Assembly: GCF_001293645.1 (NCBI RefSeq)
Contig: NZ_LBMD01000024.1
Span: 1 to 64,000, forward strand
Origin: Bacillus sp. CHD6a
Lineage (GTDB): Bacteria > Bacillota > Bacilli > Bacillales > Bacillaceae_I
Length of the DNA stretch: 64,000 nt
Reading direction: 5' to 3'
Part shown: in pieces, positions 47,422-56,260 of the stretch
How the letters are laid out: each line of letters opens with the position of its first letter
Numbering within the stretch: the stretch's first letter is position 1
Made by a program: the position numbers and the translations under genes
The notes under the pieces: model-generated
What the model was told of the DNA's origin: nothing
Database searches by the model: none
The model's input: only the letters and a program-made list of their open reading frames with translations

Positions 47422-48687
47422 ATGTTCCATTTATTACAACATGGGGAAGTCATTGAACCAATCGTACGTAAAATAGAAGAGAAGCTTCAAGAAGGATTCC
47501 AGCAAGTGGATGCTGGCGTGGAAACGAACCAATTCCGCGTACTAAAAAGCTTTCAGGAGAACCGTGTCAGCGATTCTCATTTCATTCCATCCACTGGATA
47601 TGGGTATGATGACATTGGACGAGATACATTAGAAAAGATTTACGCAGAGGTGTTCGGTGGGGAGGCTGGCCTAGTACGTCCGCAGATCATCTCAGGCACA
47701 CATGCTATCTCCATCGCCCTGTTTGGGGTGTTGCGCCCTGGTGATGAACTTCTTTATATTACTGGAAAGCCATATGATACGTTGGAAGAAATCGTAGGAA
47801 TCCGCGGAAGTGGCGTGGGCTCATTAAAAGAGTACAACATCGGCTATAAAACCATCGATCTCAAAAATAACCGCGGTATTGACTGGGAGGCTGTCAGCAA
47901 TGCAATAACGCCTTCCACCAAAATGATTGGTATTCAGCGTTCAAAAGGTTATGCAACAAGACCGTCTTTTACAATAGAAGAAATGAAAGAAATGATTCGT
48001 TTTGTAAAGGAAATCAAACCGGATGTGGTTGTGTTTGTTGACAATTGTTACGGCGAATTCGTAGAGCTTGAGGAGCCGTGTCATGTTGGAGCAGATTTGA
48101 TGGCCGGTTCTCTTATTAAAAACCCTGGTGGAGGCATTGCCAAAACAGGTGGGTATATCGTTGGGAAAAAAGAGTTGGTGGAAGCTTGTTCTTACCGAAT
48201 GACTTCCCCTGGAATCGGGGCGGAAGCTGGTGCCAGCCTTTACAGCTTACAAGAAATGTATCAAGGTTTCTTCCTTGCTCCCCATGTAGTGGGACAGGCG
48301 TTAAAAGGAGCCATGTTCACCGCCGCATTCTTAGAAGAGCTAGGAATGAATACTACCCCAAGTTGGGATGCACACCGTACCGACTTGATTCAATCGGTGC
48401 AATTCGATGACAAGGAAAAAATGATTGCCTTTTGTCAGGCTATCCAGTATGCATCACCTGTTAATTCTCATGTTACACCATATGCAAACTATATGCCTGG
48501 GTATGAGGATGACGTGATCATGGCTGCTGGCACCTTTATTCAGGGAGCAAGCATCGAGCTGACGGCTGATGGTCCAATAAGAGCGCCGTATGTTGCATAT
48601 GTTCAAGGAGGCTTAACGTACTCCCATGTTAAGATTGCTGTTTGTAGTGCGGTGGATCATCTGATTGGTAAGGGGTTAATGGAATAA
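47422..48687 (+). CDS. ynbB: methionine gamma-lyase-family PLP protein (YnbB)
   Basis: The 421-residue protein is a fold-type I PLP enzyme of the aluminium-resistance/YnbB family. RPQIISGTHAISIALFGVLRPGDELLYITGKPYDT is the cofactor-phosphate region, VDNCYGEF binds the pyridine nitrogen, and the PLP lysine is in GSLIKNPGGGIAKTGGY. GGAGAT precedes the ATG. Cotranscribed with hflX. The true substrate is unknown. Confidence 0.9.
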   Translation: MFHLLQHGEVIEPIVRKIEEKLQEGFQQVDAGVETNQFRVLKSFQENRVSDSHFIPSTGYGYDDIGRDTLEKIYAEVFGGEAGLVRPQIISGTHAISIALFGVLRPGDELLYITGKPYDTLEEIVGIRGSGVGSLKEYNIGYKTIDLKNNRGIDWEAVSNAITPSTKMIGIQRSKGYATRPSFTIEEMKEMIRFVKEIKPDVVVFVDNCYGEFVELEEPCHVGADLMAGSLIKNPGGGIAKTGGYIVGKKELVEACSYRMTSPGIGAEAGASLYSLQEMYQGFFLAPHVVGQALKGAMFTAAFLEELGMNTTPSWDAHRTDLIQSVQFDDKEKMIAFCQAIQYASPVNSHVTPYANYMPGYEDDVIMAAGTFIQGASIELTADGPIRAPYVAYVQGGLTYSHVKIAVCSAVDHLIGKGLME

Positions 48688-48739
48688 TTGGAGTTATTTT
48701 GAGCCTAGGGGAGTCCTGGGCTTTATTTGTTTTATGGGG

Positions 48740-48843
48740 GTTTGATGGTATGGAGATATGCTTGGGAGGGCGTTTAGGAGGGCTGTCTGTTCCTGTTTGG
48801 AGTAGGGGAGAGTGCGATTGGTCGTAGAGAGGCGGTTTCTGAG
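48740..48843. repeat. outlying degenerate 52-bp units before array B
   Basis: CCTGTTTGGAGTAGGGGAGA at 48792 followed by TCGTAGAGAGG matches the unit of array C at 49063-49606. The 50 bp before it (GGTATGGAGATATGC...CTGTCTGTT) looks like a further decayed copy. Confidence 0.6.
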
Positions 48844-48846
48844 ATG

Positions 48847-49002
48847 TATGACGCCCGGTGCAGGGGAAAAAGCAGAGGAGCCGTCGTCATAGGAGGTGTA
48901 TGACGACCGGTGAAGGGGAAAAAGCAGAAGAGCCGTCGTCATAGGAGGTGTATGACGACCGGTGAAGGGGAAAAAGCAGAGGAGTCGTCGTCATAGGGGA
49001 TT
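48847..49002. repeat. 52-bp tandem array B (three hairpin units)
   Basis: TATGACG begins units at 48847, 48899 and 48951. Each unit contains TATGACGAC and GTCGTCATA as a perfect 9-bp inverted repeat with a 27-nt loop. Across the unit boundary the same arms enclose GGAGGTG, so two alternative hairpins are possible. Units are nearly identical. Confidence 0.93.
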
Positions 49003-49062
49003 AATTCTTAGATCTCGTTGTAATTATTTTTACACATTAATATGGACTTGACTGTTTCTGCT

Positions 49063-49606
49063 ACCGTTTGGAGTATGAGAGAGCGTGTTCGGTAGTAGAG
49101 AGTCGTTCTCTGCTCCCGTTTGGAGTATGAGAGAGCGCGTTCGGTAGTAGAGAGGGGGTGTCTGCTCCCGTTTGGAGTATGGAAGAGTGCGTTTGGTCGT
49201 TGAGAGTCATTCTCTGTTCCCGTTTGAAGTGTTGGAGAGCGCGTTCGGTAGAAGAGATTCGTTCTCTGTTCCCGTTTGAAGTGTGGGAGAGCGCGTTCGG
49301 TCGAAGAGAGTCGTTCTCTGTTCCCGATTGGAGTATGGGAGAGTGTGTTTGGTCGTAGAGAGGGCCTCTCTGTTCCCGTTTGGATTATGGGAGAGTGCGT
49401 TCGGTCGTAGAGAAGCGTTCTCTGCTCCCGTTTGGAGTATGAGAGAGCGCGTTCGGTCGTAGAGAGGGCCTCTCTGCTCCCGTTTGGAGTATGAGAGAGT
49501 GCATTCGGTAGTAGAGAGTCATTCTCTGCTCCCATTTGGAGTGTGGAAGAAAACATTCGGTCGTAGCGAGGGTCTCTCTGTTCCCATTTAGACTTTAGTA
49601 GAGGGT
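49063..49606. repeat. 52-bp tandem array C (eleven units)
   Basis: CCCGTTTGG or a variant begins at 49063, 49115, 49167, 49219, 49271, 49323, 49375, 49427, 49479, 49531 and 49583: ten consecutive steps of exactly 52 bp. Every unit has CGTTCGGT followed by a dyad whose arms change together (AGAGAA/TTCTCT or AGAGAGG/CCTCTCT). Core bases align in register with array A. Long minus-strand reading through this array is a repeat by-product. Confidence 0.95.
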
Positions 49607-49790
49607 GTTGAGATGATTATCATAAGCGGGATGAAAACAGTCTTGAAAGAGATTTTGAGTTGAGAGTGCCTTCATAAGTGGTATGAAGACAATTCCAAGG
49701 GGATAGTCAAGTTGAGAGTGTCTTCAAAACTGACATGATGACAATTTCAAAGGAGATGCCAAGTTGAAAGTGTCATCATATCTAATTGAT
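49607..49790. repeat. 52-bp tandem array D
   Basis: GTTGAGA recurs at 49607, 49659 and 49711, and ATGAAAACA/ATGAAGACA/ATGATGACA at 49631, 49683 and 49735, again a 52-bp period. Dyad arms covary: GAAGACA with TGTCTTC in one unit, GATGACA with TGTCATC in the next. It starts where array C ends. The rest of the gap, 49791-49940, shows no gene or repeat. Confidence 0.9.
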
Positions 49791-49946
49791 AACTTTTACC
49801 CGGCGATCTAAAAACCACAAAAATGCATGTTTCTAAGCGGACAGAACAGGTTATAAGATAAAGGGGACAAAAACCAGCATACATACCTGTCGTAACCTAC
49901 ATTTCTTCACATTATTCCTCCGAATTACTCTATTTTATAAAAATAA

Positions 49947-49997
49947 TGTTAGAAAACCTAACATGTTGTTGACAGATTATCTAACATCGCATAAACT
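49947..49997 (+). promoter_or_regulatory. glnRA promoter with two GlnR/TnrA boxes
   Basis: TGTTAGAAAACCTAACA (49947-49963) fits TGTNA-N7-TNACA exactly. TGACAGATTATCTAACA (49970-49986) fits with one change and overlaps the -35. The sigma-A promoter is TTGACA at 49969-49974, 17 bp, TAAACT at 49992-49997. Two boxes with the second over the -35 give strong nitrogen-dependent repression. Confidence 0.88.
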
Positions 49998-50037
49998 AAG
50001 AGTAACTTCATAGGAAATGATGAAAGGAGGATTTGTA

Positions 50038-50442
50038 GTGAGTGACAATATTAGACGTTCAATGCCATTATTTCCAATAGGAATTGTCATGCAGCTAACA
50101 GAATTGTCAGCTCGACAAATCCGATATTATGAAGAAAATGGGCTTGTATTCCCGGCTCGTTCTGAAGGCAACCGCCGACTTTTTTCTTTTAATGATGTCG
50201 ATACTCTATTAGAGATAAAGAACCTCATTGAGCAAAAAGTGAACATAGCTGGCATCAAACAGCTGATGACAGTCAAACAACAGCACAATGAAGTCCCTTC
50301 AGAAGAAGTGGCAAAAGTTGCTGCTAAGCCAGAACTGTCAGATGACCAACTGCGCAAACTACTTCGTGCAGAAATGATGCAAGCGGGAAGATATAATCGA
50401 ACTAGTCTCCGTCAAGGTGACATGTCCCGATTCTTCCATTAA
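50038..50442 (+). CDS. glnR: glutamine synthetase repressor GlnR
   Basis: GlnR is a MerR-family repressor active when feedback-inhibited glutamine synthetase signals nitrogen excess. The 134-residue protein has the winged helix at about 10-80 ([20 protein letters not shown]) and a C-terminal tail that binds GlnA. The GTG at 50038 lies 7 bp after AAAGGAGG and gives the family N-terminus [15 protein letters not shown]. It heads the glnRA operon and represses itself through the two upstream boxes. Confidence 0.97.
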   Translation: MSDNIRRSMPLFPIGIVMQLTELSARQIRYYEENGLVFPARSEGNRRLFSFNDVDTLLEIKNLIEQKVNIAGIKQLMTVKQQHNEVPSEEVAKVAAKPELSDDQLRKLLRAEMMQAGRYNRTSLRQGDMSRFFH

Positions 50443-50511
50443 TTTTTCTGAGTTTTTTGGTAAGTTTTTAGTAAAACTAAAATAGTAAAATTTTTGAGGA
50501 GGAACTTTATT

Positions 50512-51846
50512 ATGGCTAAGTACACACACGAGGACATCAAACGTATCGTCCAGGAGGAAAATGTAAAATACATCCGTCTTCAATTTACGGATATTCTTGG
50601 AACAATTAAAAACGTAGAAATTCCTGTAAGTCAATTGGAGAAAGCATTGGACAACAAAATGATGTTTGATGGATCTTCCATTGAAGGTTTCGTTCGTATT
50701 GAAGAATCTGATATGAACTTATACCCTGATCTTGACACATTCGTAGTATTCCCATGGACTTCTGAAAAAGGGAAAGTTGCACGTTTTATCTGTGACATCT
50801 ACAATCCAGACGGAACTCCATTTGAAGGGGACCCTCGTGCAAACTTAAAACGTATGTTAAAGGAAATGGAAGACCTAGGATTTTCCGATTTCAACCTTGG
50901 ACCAGAGCCAGAGTTCTTCCTATTTAAATTAGATGAAAAAGGCGAGCCTACATTAGAGCTTAACGATAAAGGTGGATATTTTGATCTTGCTCCAACAGAC
51001 CTCGGTGAAAACTGCCGCCGTGATATCGTTCTTGAGCTTGAAGAAATGGGATTTGAGATTGAAGCTTCTCACCATGAAGTAGCTCCTGGACAACATGAAA
51101 TTGATTTTAAATATGCAAGCGCAATTCAAGCTTGTGATGACATCCAAACATTTAAACTTGTTGTAAAAACAATCGCTCGTAAGCACGGATTGCATGCAAC
51201 ATTCATGCCAAAACCACTTTTCGGAGTGAACGGTTCTGGTATGCACTGTAACCTTTCCTTGTTTAAAGATGGCGAGAATGCGTTTTATGATGCAAACGGT
51301 GACTTAGAATTAAGCGATACGGCAAGACACTTTATTGCAGGTATCATCAAGCATGCTACTTCTTTCACTGCAGTAACAAACCCTACTGTGAACTCTTATA
51401 AGCGTCTTGTACCTGGATACGAAGCACCTTGTTATGTTGCATGGTCCGCTCGTAACCGTAGTCCATTAATCCGTATTCCAGCTTCTCGTGGTATCTCTAC
51501 TCGTGTAGAAGTTCGGAGTGTAGACCCTGCAGCAAACCCATACCTAGCTATGGCAGTATTGTTGAAAGCTGGTCTTGATGGCATTAAGAATAAATTAGAA
51601 GCTCCAAAACCAATCGACCGCAACATCTATGTGATGAACAAAGAAGAGCGCGTTGCTGCTGGTATTGCTGACCTTCCGGCAACACTTGCTGCTGCTCTTG
51701 AAGAGTTAAAATCAAATGAAGTGATCCAATCTGCTTTAGGTGAGCATTTACTTGAGCACTTCATTGAAGCAAAAGAAATCGAGTGGGATATGTTCCGCAC
51801 GCAGGTTCACCCATGGGAGAGAGATCAGTATTTAACTCAGTACTAA
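50512..51846 (+). CDS. glnA: glutamine synthetase type I
   Basis: GlnA makes glutamine from glutamate, ammonia and ATP and, in Bacillus, also controls GlnR and TnrA. The 444-residue protein is exactly the Bacillus length. It shows [18 protein letters not shown], the ATP/metal segments GPEPEFFLF and [33 protein letters not shown] and [11 protein letters not shown]. The ATG at 50512 follows GAGGAGG. The last 59 bp are duplicated at 52586-52644. Confidence 0.98.
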   Translation: MAKYTHEDIKRIVQEENVKYIRLQFTDILGTIKNVEIPVSQLEKALDNKMMFDGSSIEGFVRIEESDMNLYPDLDTFVVFPWTSEKGKVARFICDIYNPDGTPFEGDPRANLKRMLKEMEDLGFSDFNLGPEPEFFLFKLDEKGEPTLELNDKGGYFDLAPTDLGENCRRDIVLELEEMGFEIEASHHEVAPGQHEIDFKYASAIQACDDIQTFKLVVKTIARKHGLHATFMPKPLFGVNGSGMHCNLSLFKDGENAFYDANGDLELSDTARHFIAGIIKHATSFTAVTNPTVNSYKRLVPGYEAPCYVAWSARNRSPLIRIPASRGISTRVEVRSVDPAANPYLAMAVLLKAGLDGIKNKLEAPKPIDRNIYVMNKEERVAAGIADLPATLAAALEELKSNEVIQSALGEHLLEHFIEAKEIEWDMFRTQVHPWERDQYLTQY

Positions 51847-51851
51847 AAAGA

Positions 51852-51888
51852 AAAACCCCTTGATACCATTGGTATTGAGGGGTTATTA
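51852..51888 (+). terminator. terminator after glnA
   Basis: AACCCCTTGATACC and GGTATTGAGGGGTT form a long stem with an ATT loop; the tail TATTAAA has few Ts. Confidence 0.85.
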
Positions 51889-52067
51889 AATTCATTGGAT
51901 TAGTTAGCTGAAAACGTAGTTTTAACTCCCTATCTATGTGAATAAGTTTAACCTTACTCTCTGGAAATGTACTTTTGAACGCCATATACACAATATCAGT
52001 TAAGTGACAACCTTTAAGGTCGCCACTTAAATTGAAATTTATTTTGCCGCTTTGAATTAGGGGACTA

Positions 52068-52226
52068 TTAACACCAGTTACAACCGCCGTAATTTCCTCC
52101 GTAGTTTCCACCACTGTATGAACCGCCAACAAACGAAGCACCAACGATAACTAGAAGAATAAACAAAACAACTACAAGCGCAAACCCTCCGCCTTTGTTG
52201 TCATCTTTATGCCCTTCATAACTCAT
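52068..52226 (-). CDS. YjcZ-family small sporulation membrane protein
   Basis: This 52-residue gene is easy to miss. It encodes a charged start MSYEGHKDDNKGGG, a membrane helix FALVVVLFILLVIVGASFV and a Gly/Tyr/Asn tail ending GGCNWC, the hallmarks of YjcZ-type sporulation proteins. AAGGTGG lies 7 bp before the ATG. It is inverted relative to glnA and lies inside the segment bounded by the glnA-tail duplication. Function of the family is unknown. Confidence 0.85.
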   Translation of the reverse strand: MSYEGHKDDNKGGGFALVVVLFILLVIVGASFVGGSYSGGNYGGNYGGCNWC

Positions 52227-52466
52227 ACTTTACACCACCTTTTCTTCAGGTACCATATCATATGTAAATGGTTCTTTATTTGGTTGGGACAATGGTTTAT
52301 CAGAATAAAAAGGGCTACTCTCACAAAGTTATATGAAGAAACTATATACGTGTTGGCCATTGCTTGTCACATTAAACCAACTACTTTGGGCGACTTGTAC
52401 GTAGAGAGGTGTTTTGATGACGCACCGTTGTTGGAACAGTTGCAAAATGAATTGAGTGTCTTTTAA
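52209..52466 (+). other. unrecognised open frame, possibly a gene fragment
   Basis: The frame ends TLTKLYEETIYVLAIACHIK and a further tail with GDLYVERCFDD, which looks protein-like, but the first half reads as non-coding, overlaps the YjcZ promoter on the other strand, and no ribosome site is seen. I do not recognise the family. It may be the 3' remnant of a gene carried by the inserted segment. Confidence 0.3.
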
Positions 52467-52585
52467 AGCTTATAGTCTAATGCCATTTAAAAGTCATGAA
52501 AAAAGTTATATCAATTATTTATGAATGTTGAATCCTTTTGTATCAACGTTAATGAGTGTTGGGTGATTTAATTTAATGAGCTGAA

Positions 52586-52644
52586 ATATGTTCCGCACGC
52601 AGGTTCACCCATGGGAAAGAGATCAATATTTAACTCAGTACTAA
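52586..52644. repeat. duplicate of the glnA 3' end (possible attachment-site scar)
   Basis: These 59 bp match 51788-51846 with two mismatches and end in the same stop codon. The copy has no reading frame of its own and is followed by a strong terminator. The 739 bp between the two copies hold the YjcZ gene and fragments, as left by an element integrated at the end of glnA. Confidence 0.9.
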
Positions 52645-52652
52645 TAGATAAG

Positions 52653-52690
52653 GAACCTTCGCGCTGCTGTGTGCGAAGGTTTTTTTTTTG
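52653..52690 (+). terminator. terminator after the glnA-tail duplicate
   Basis: AACCTTCGC and GCGAAGGTT flank GCTGCTGTGT with ten Ts. It may be the original glnA terminator, displaced by the insertion. Confidence 0.88.
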
Positions 52691-52770
52691 CGTTTTGTGA
52701 ATGTTGTCCAGTCATAATATCCCCTTAAAACAAATAAACTTTACTAGTAAGTGTACAAGGGAGTGGCTAA

Positions 52771-53172
52771 ATGGCTAAAGTGAATCATCCTACAGTAACA
52801 GCTGAAATGATAGAAAAGTATTATGAGTGCAATAAGCAAAGAAAAGAATTAGAGAAACAGATGGAAGAATTAAAAGAGCGATTTCATCTTTATTTTGACA
52901 AAAGCTTTGGAGAAGATGAGAAGGCAGAGGTAGTCATGGGTGGGTACAAACTGCAAAGACAGGTTAGGAAATCAGAGAAGTATACCGATGAAACGGTTCA
53001 AAAGCTTGAAGCCCTTAGTATGAACGAATTGATTAAAACAATCAAAAAACCCGATGATGCAAAAATTAAAGCAGCCATTCAATTAAATTTACTGAAAGAA
53101 GAAGAACTTAAAGATTTTTTGGTAACTAATTCATCATTAGCAATAACAGTAAAACCGCTTTTGCCAAAATAG
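52771..53172 (+). CDS. hypothetical coiled-coil protein
   Basis: I do not recognise this 133-residue protein. It is highly charged; residues 10-45 form a likely coiled coil (KYYECNKQRKELEKQMEELK), followed by a KADVVMGGYKLQRQ-like beta segment and a Lys-rich helical C-terminus. GGGAG precedes the ATG. It is followed 20 bp later by a phage holin gene, so a phage origin is plausible. No membrane segment. Confidence 0.7.
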   Translation: MAKVNHPTVTAEMIEKYYECNKQRKELEKQMEELKERFHLYFDKSFGEDEKAEVVMGGYKLQRQVRKSEKYTDETVQKLEALSMNELIKTIKKPDDAKIKAAIQLNLLKEEELKDFLVTNSSLAITVKPLLPK

Positions 53173-53192
53173 ATGGAGAGGGAGTCTTCGAT

Positions 53193-53426
53193 ATGTCAGC
53201 TGAAAATCAAATTAGACCTGTTACTAAGGGAGCTTGGTTTCGTATCGTTTTTCTTGCCTTTGCACTAATTAATCAATTGCTAGTAGTATATGATAAATCA
53301 CCTCTTCCTTTTACAGAAGAACAGCTGGAACAACTTTTTAGTTTGGTTTGGACATCTGTGGCTGCGCTTTACGCTTGGTGGAAGGATAACGACTGGTCAG
53401 AAAAAGCAAGAAGTAGGACAAAATAA
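53193..53426 (+). CDS. SPP1-type phage holin
   Basis: The 77-residue protein resembles the SPP1 holin family: a short cytoplasmic start, hydrophobic segment WFRIVFLAFALINQLLVVY, a loop with SPLPFTEEQLEQL, a second segment LVWTSVAALYAWWKDNDW and a charged tail. Holins open the membrane for endolysin at the end of a phage cycle. No endolysin or other phage gene is next to it, so this is probably a remnant. GGAGAGGGAG precedes it. Confidence 0.8.
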   Translation: MSAENQIRPVTKGAWFRIVFLAFALINQLLVVYDKSPLPFTEEQLEQLFSLVWTSVAALYAWWKDNDWSEKARSRTK

Positions 53427-53507
53427 AGGATAAGTGAGACCGAGGTGACAGTTGCCTTGGTTTTTCTGATTTTCAAATAATAAATGTTGACAAGGAGTGT
53501 GGAGATA

Positions 53508-54437
53508 ATGAAAATTTTACTTTTTGCTGATCCAGGAATAGATGATTCTTTAGCCATAATCTACGCACTACTAAATCCAAAGATTGAGCTAATGGGAATT
53601 GTAACCGGCTATGGTAATGTCTCCGTCTATGATGCCACAAGAAATGCAGCCTACCTACTTTATCTGGCAGGGGAGACAGATATTCCGGTAATAAGGGGAG
53701 CATCCCAACCAGTAAGTGGAAAACATACAAATTTTTATCCAGAAATACATGGACCTTCAGGTTTAGGACCAATTATGCCTCCACCAGATTTTCAAGCAAA
53801 AATTAGTCCCTTCGAAACAATATTTGAAATTATTGAAGAAAACATAAACGACATCGTTATAGTGGATGTCGGCAGGCAAACTTCCCTTGCATTAGCCTTT
53901 AATTTAAGACCTGAATTAATGGAGGAGGTGAAAGAGATATATCTTATGGGAGGTGCTTTTATGGTACCTGGAAATGTAACAGATGCAGCTGAAGCGAACT
54001 TCTGGGGGGATCCCATTGCTACAAACGTTATCTTGAACAAGGCTAAAAAAGTATATATAACACCTCTCAATGTGACGAATAGAGCCATAGTGACTAGGGA
54101 TCTTGCAACTTTCATATTTATTCAGACAAATAGCCCTTATAAAATTTTCATTCCTGCATTAACTGATTATTATTCAACATTTTATGATCAAGTGATGCCA
54201 GATGTAGAGGGTTCCCCATTACATGATGTATTCACTCTCTATTATTTAGTGAATCGAGATAAGGCATACACCATACAAAGAGACGTAAGGGTTGAAATAG
54301 TCGACGGGAGCAAAGGTTTGAGTATGGCAGATATGAGAATGGCATATAATCAACCTGAGTCGGAGCATTATATTGTAATGGATTTTGACTATAATGATTT
54401 TATTGAGGACTTTATTAGGGTGAATGTTGGTGGTTGA
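53508..54437 (+). CDS. inosine-uridine nucleoside hydrolase family protein
   Basis: The 309-residue protein is predicted to cleave the N-glycosidic bond of (ribo)nucleosides. The N-terminal calcium motif is ADPGIDD at 7-13, where the first Asp of DxDxxxDD is replaced by Phe; the key Asp8 and Asp13 remain. The C-terminal SPLHDVFTLYYL supplies the catalytic His-Asp. No signal peptide is seen. The start at 53508 has AAGGAG 10 bp upstream. It is convergent with lexA. Confidence 0.88.
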   Translation: MKILLFADPGIDDSLAIIYALLNPKIELMGIVTGYGNVSVYDATRNAAYLLYLAGETDIPVIRGASQPVSGKHTNFYPEIHGPSGLGPIMPPPDFQAKISPFETIFEIIEENINDIVIVDVGRQTSLALAFNLRPELMEEVKEIYLMGGAFMVPGNVTDAAEANFWGDPIATNVILNKAKKVYITPLNVTNRAIVTRDLATFIFIQTNSPYKIFIPALTDYYSTFYDQVMPDVEGSPLHDVFTLYYLVNRDKAYTIQRDVRVEIVDGSKGLSMADMRMAYNQPESEHYIVMDFDYNDFIEDFIRVNVGG

Positions 54438-54446
54438 AAATAAAAG

Positions 54447-54472
54447 AAAAAAGCCGATAGACGGCTTTTTTA
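54447..54472. terminator. bidirectional terminator between nucleoside hydrolase and lexA
   Basis: AAAAAAGCCG and CGGCTTTTTT flank ATAGA; it serves both convergent genes. Confidence 0.85.
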
Positions 54473-55081
54473 GTGGATATTGCGATAAACACCAATCACT
54501 TTACCAAGAATACTTACATTGCGCACAATAATTGGTTCTAATGTTGAGTTTTCTGGCTGTAATCGAATATAATCTTTTTCTTTGAAGAATCGTTTAACAG
54601 TAGCCTCATCCTCTTCTGTCATGGCAACGACGATGTCTCCGTTGTTCGCCGACTGCTGTTGACGAACGATAACATAGTCTCCGTCAAGAATGCCGGCTTC
54701 AATCATACTGTCCCCCATTACCTCTAGCATGAACACTTGCTCGTCTGGTGCAACGTAGCGATCAGGAAGCGGAAAGTAATCCTCCACATTTTCGATGGCT
54801 GTTATGGGCTGCCCTGCAGTAACTTTACCAATAATCGGCACATTGACTGCAGAAATCTTAGGAATGAGTTCATCTTCCATAATTTCAATGGCTCTTGGTT
54901 TTGTAGGGTCTCGGCGAATGAGTCCTTTGCTTTCAAGTCGCGCAAGGTGACCGTGAACTGTGGAACTGGAAGCTAGACCAACTGCTTCTCCAATTTCTCT
55001 GACGGATGGTGGATATCCTTTTGCTTGGACTTCTTTTTTTATGTAATCCAATATGTCCTGTTGTCTTTTTGATAGTTTCAT
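54470..55081 (-). CDS. lexA: SOS repressor LexA
   Basis: LexA represses SOS genes and cleaves itself when RecA filaments form. The 203-residue protein has the winged helix at 1-65, the Ala89-Gly90 cleavage bond in KVTAGQPI, and the catalytic Ser125 (GDSMIEAG) and Lys163 (EATVKRF). The ATG at 55081 follows AGGTG; an in-frame ATG 18 bp upstream has no site. LexA boxes lie in the divergent region towards yneB. Confidence 0.97.
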   Translation of the reverse strand: MKLSKRQQDILDYIKKEVQAKGYPPSVREIGEAVGLASSSTVHGHLARLESKGLIRRDPTKPRAIEIMEDELIPKISAVNVPIIGKVTAGQPITAIENVEDYFPLPDRYVAPDEQVFMLEVMGDSMIEAGILDGDYVIVRQQQSANNGDIVVAMTEEDEATVKRFFKEKDYIRLQPENSTLEPIIVRNVSILGKVIGVYRNIH

Positions 55082-55138
55082 ATTCCGCACCTCTATCATT
55101 TATATTAGTGGTAGTATAGCATGTTTTGGCATAAAATA

Positions 55139-55894
<756 letters not shown>

Positions 55895-55939
55895 TAAGAT
55901 AAAAGCATATCTTCCCAAGGATGAAAGAAGGAGTTCTCT

Positions 55940-56170
55940 ATGTTATCAAAAGAAAAAATTGCAAGAATCAATGCACTTTCCAAAAAGGCCAAGAGTGAAG
56001 GGCTTACAAAAGAAGAAGCAGCGGAACAACAGAAGCTTCGTCAGGAATATATTAAGACTTTCCGTGCTTCCATGGAAAATACACTACAAGGCGTAACAAT
56101 CATGGATCCGGAAGGAAATGATGTCACTCCGGAAAAATTAAAGGACTCAAAAAAGAATTTAAAGCATTAA
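55940..56170 (+). CDS. ynzC: YnzC, DUF896 protein
   Basis: The 76-residue DUF896 protein is a helical hairpin (residues 1-45, [20 protein letters not shown]) with a flexible tail. It is the third member of the SOS operon in B. subtilis. Function unknown. GAAGGAG lies 7 bp before the ATG. A terminator overlaps its end. Confidence 0.92.
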   Translation: MLSKEKIARINALSKKAKSEGLTKEEAAEQQKLRQEYIKTFRASMENTLQGVTIMDPEGNDVTPEKLKDSKKNLKH

Positions 56171-56182
56171 TTGCTTTTTTTT
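56159..56182 (+). terminator. terminator after ynzC
   Basis: AAAGC and GCTTT flank ATTAATT with eight Ts; the stem is short and overlaps the ynzC stop. Confidence 0.65.
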
Positions 56183-56260
56183 AGAACACTGGAACATACT
56201 ATTTATGATAAAATATAATTTTTCCAAGAAAAAATAAGTTAAAGAGAAAGGATGGAAAAG

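Noticed and set aside
49008-49556. A 182-residue open frame on the minus strand with Arg/Ser/Glu-rich repeats
   Set aside because: It is the 52-bp array read through. 52 is not a multiple of three, so the protein repeat is three frames of one DNA unit; there is no ribosome site or domain.
48740-49790. CRISPR array
   Set aside because: Whole units are related and there are no unique spacers between constant repeats; no cas genes are present.
51761-52144. A 127-residue minus-strand frame after glnA
   Set aside because: It overlaps the glnA end, its terminator and the better supported YjcZ gene; no start signal.
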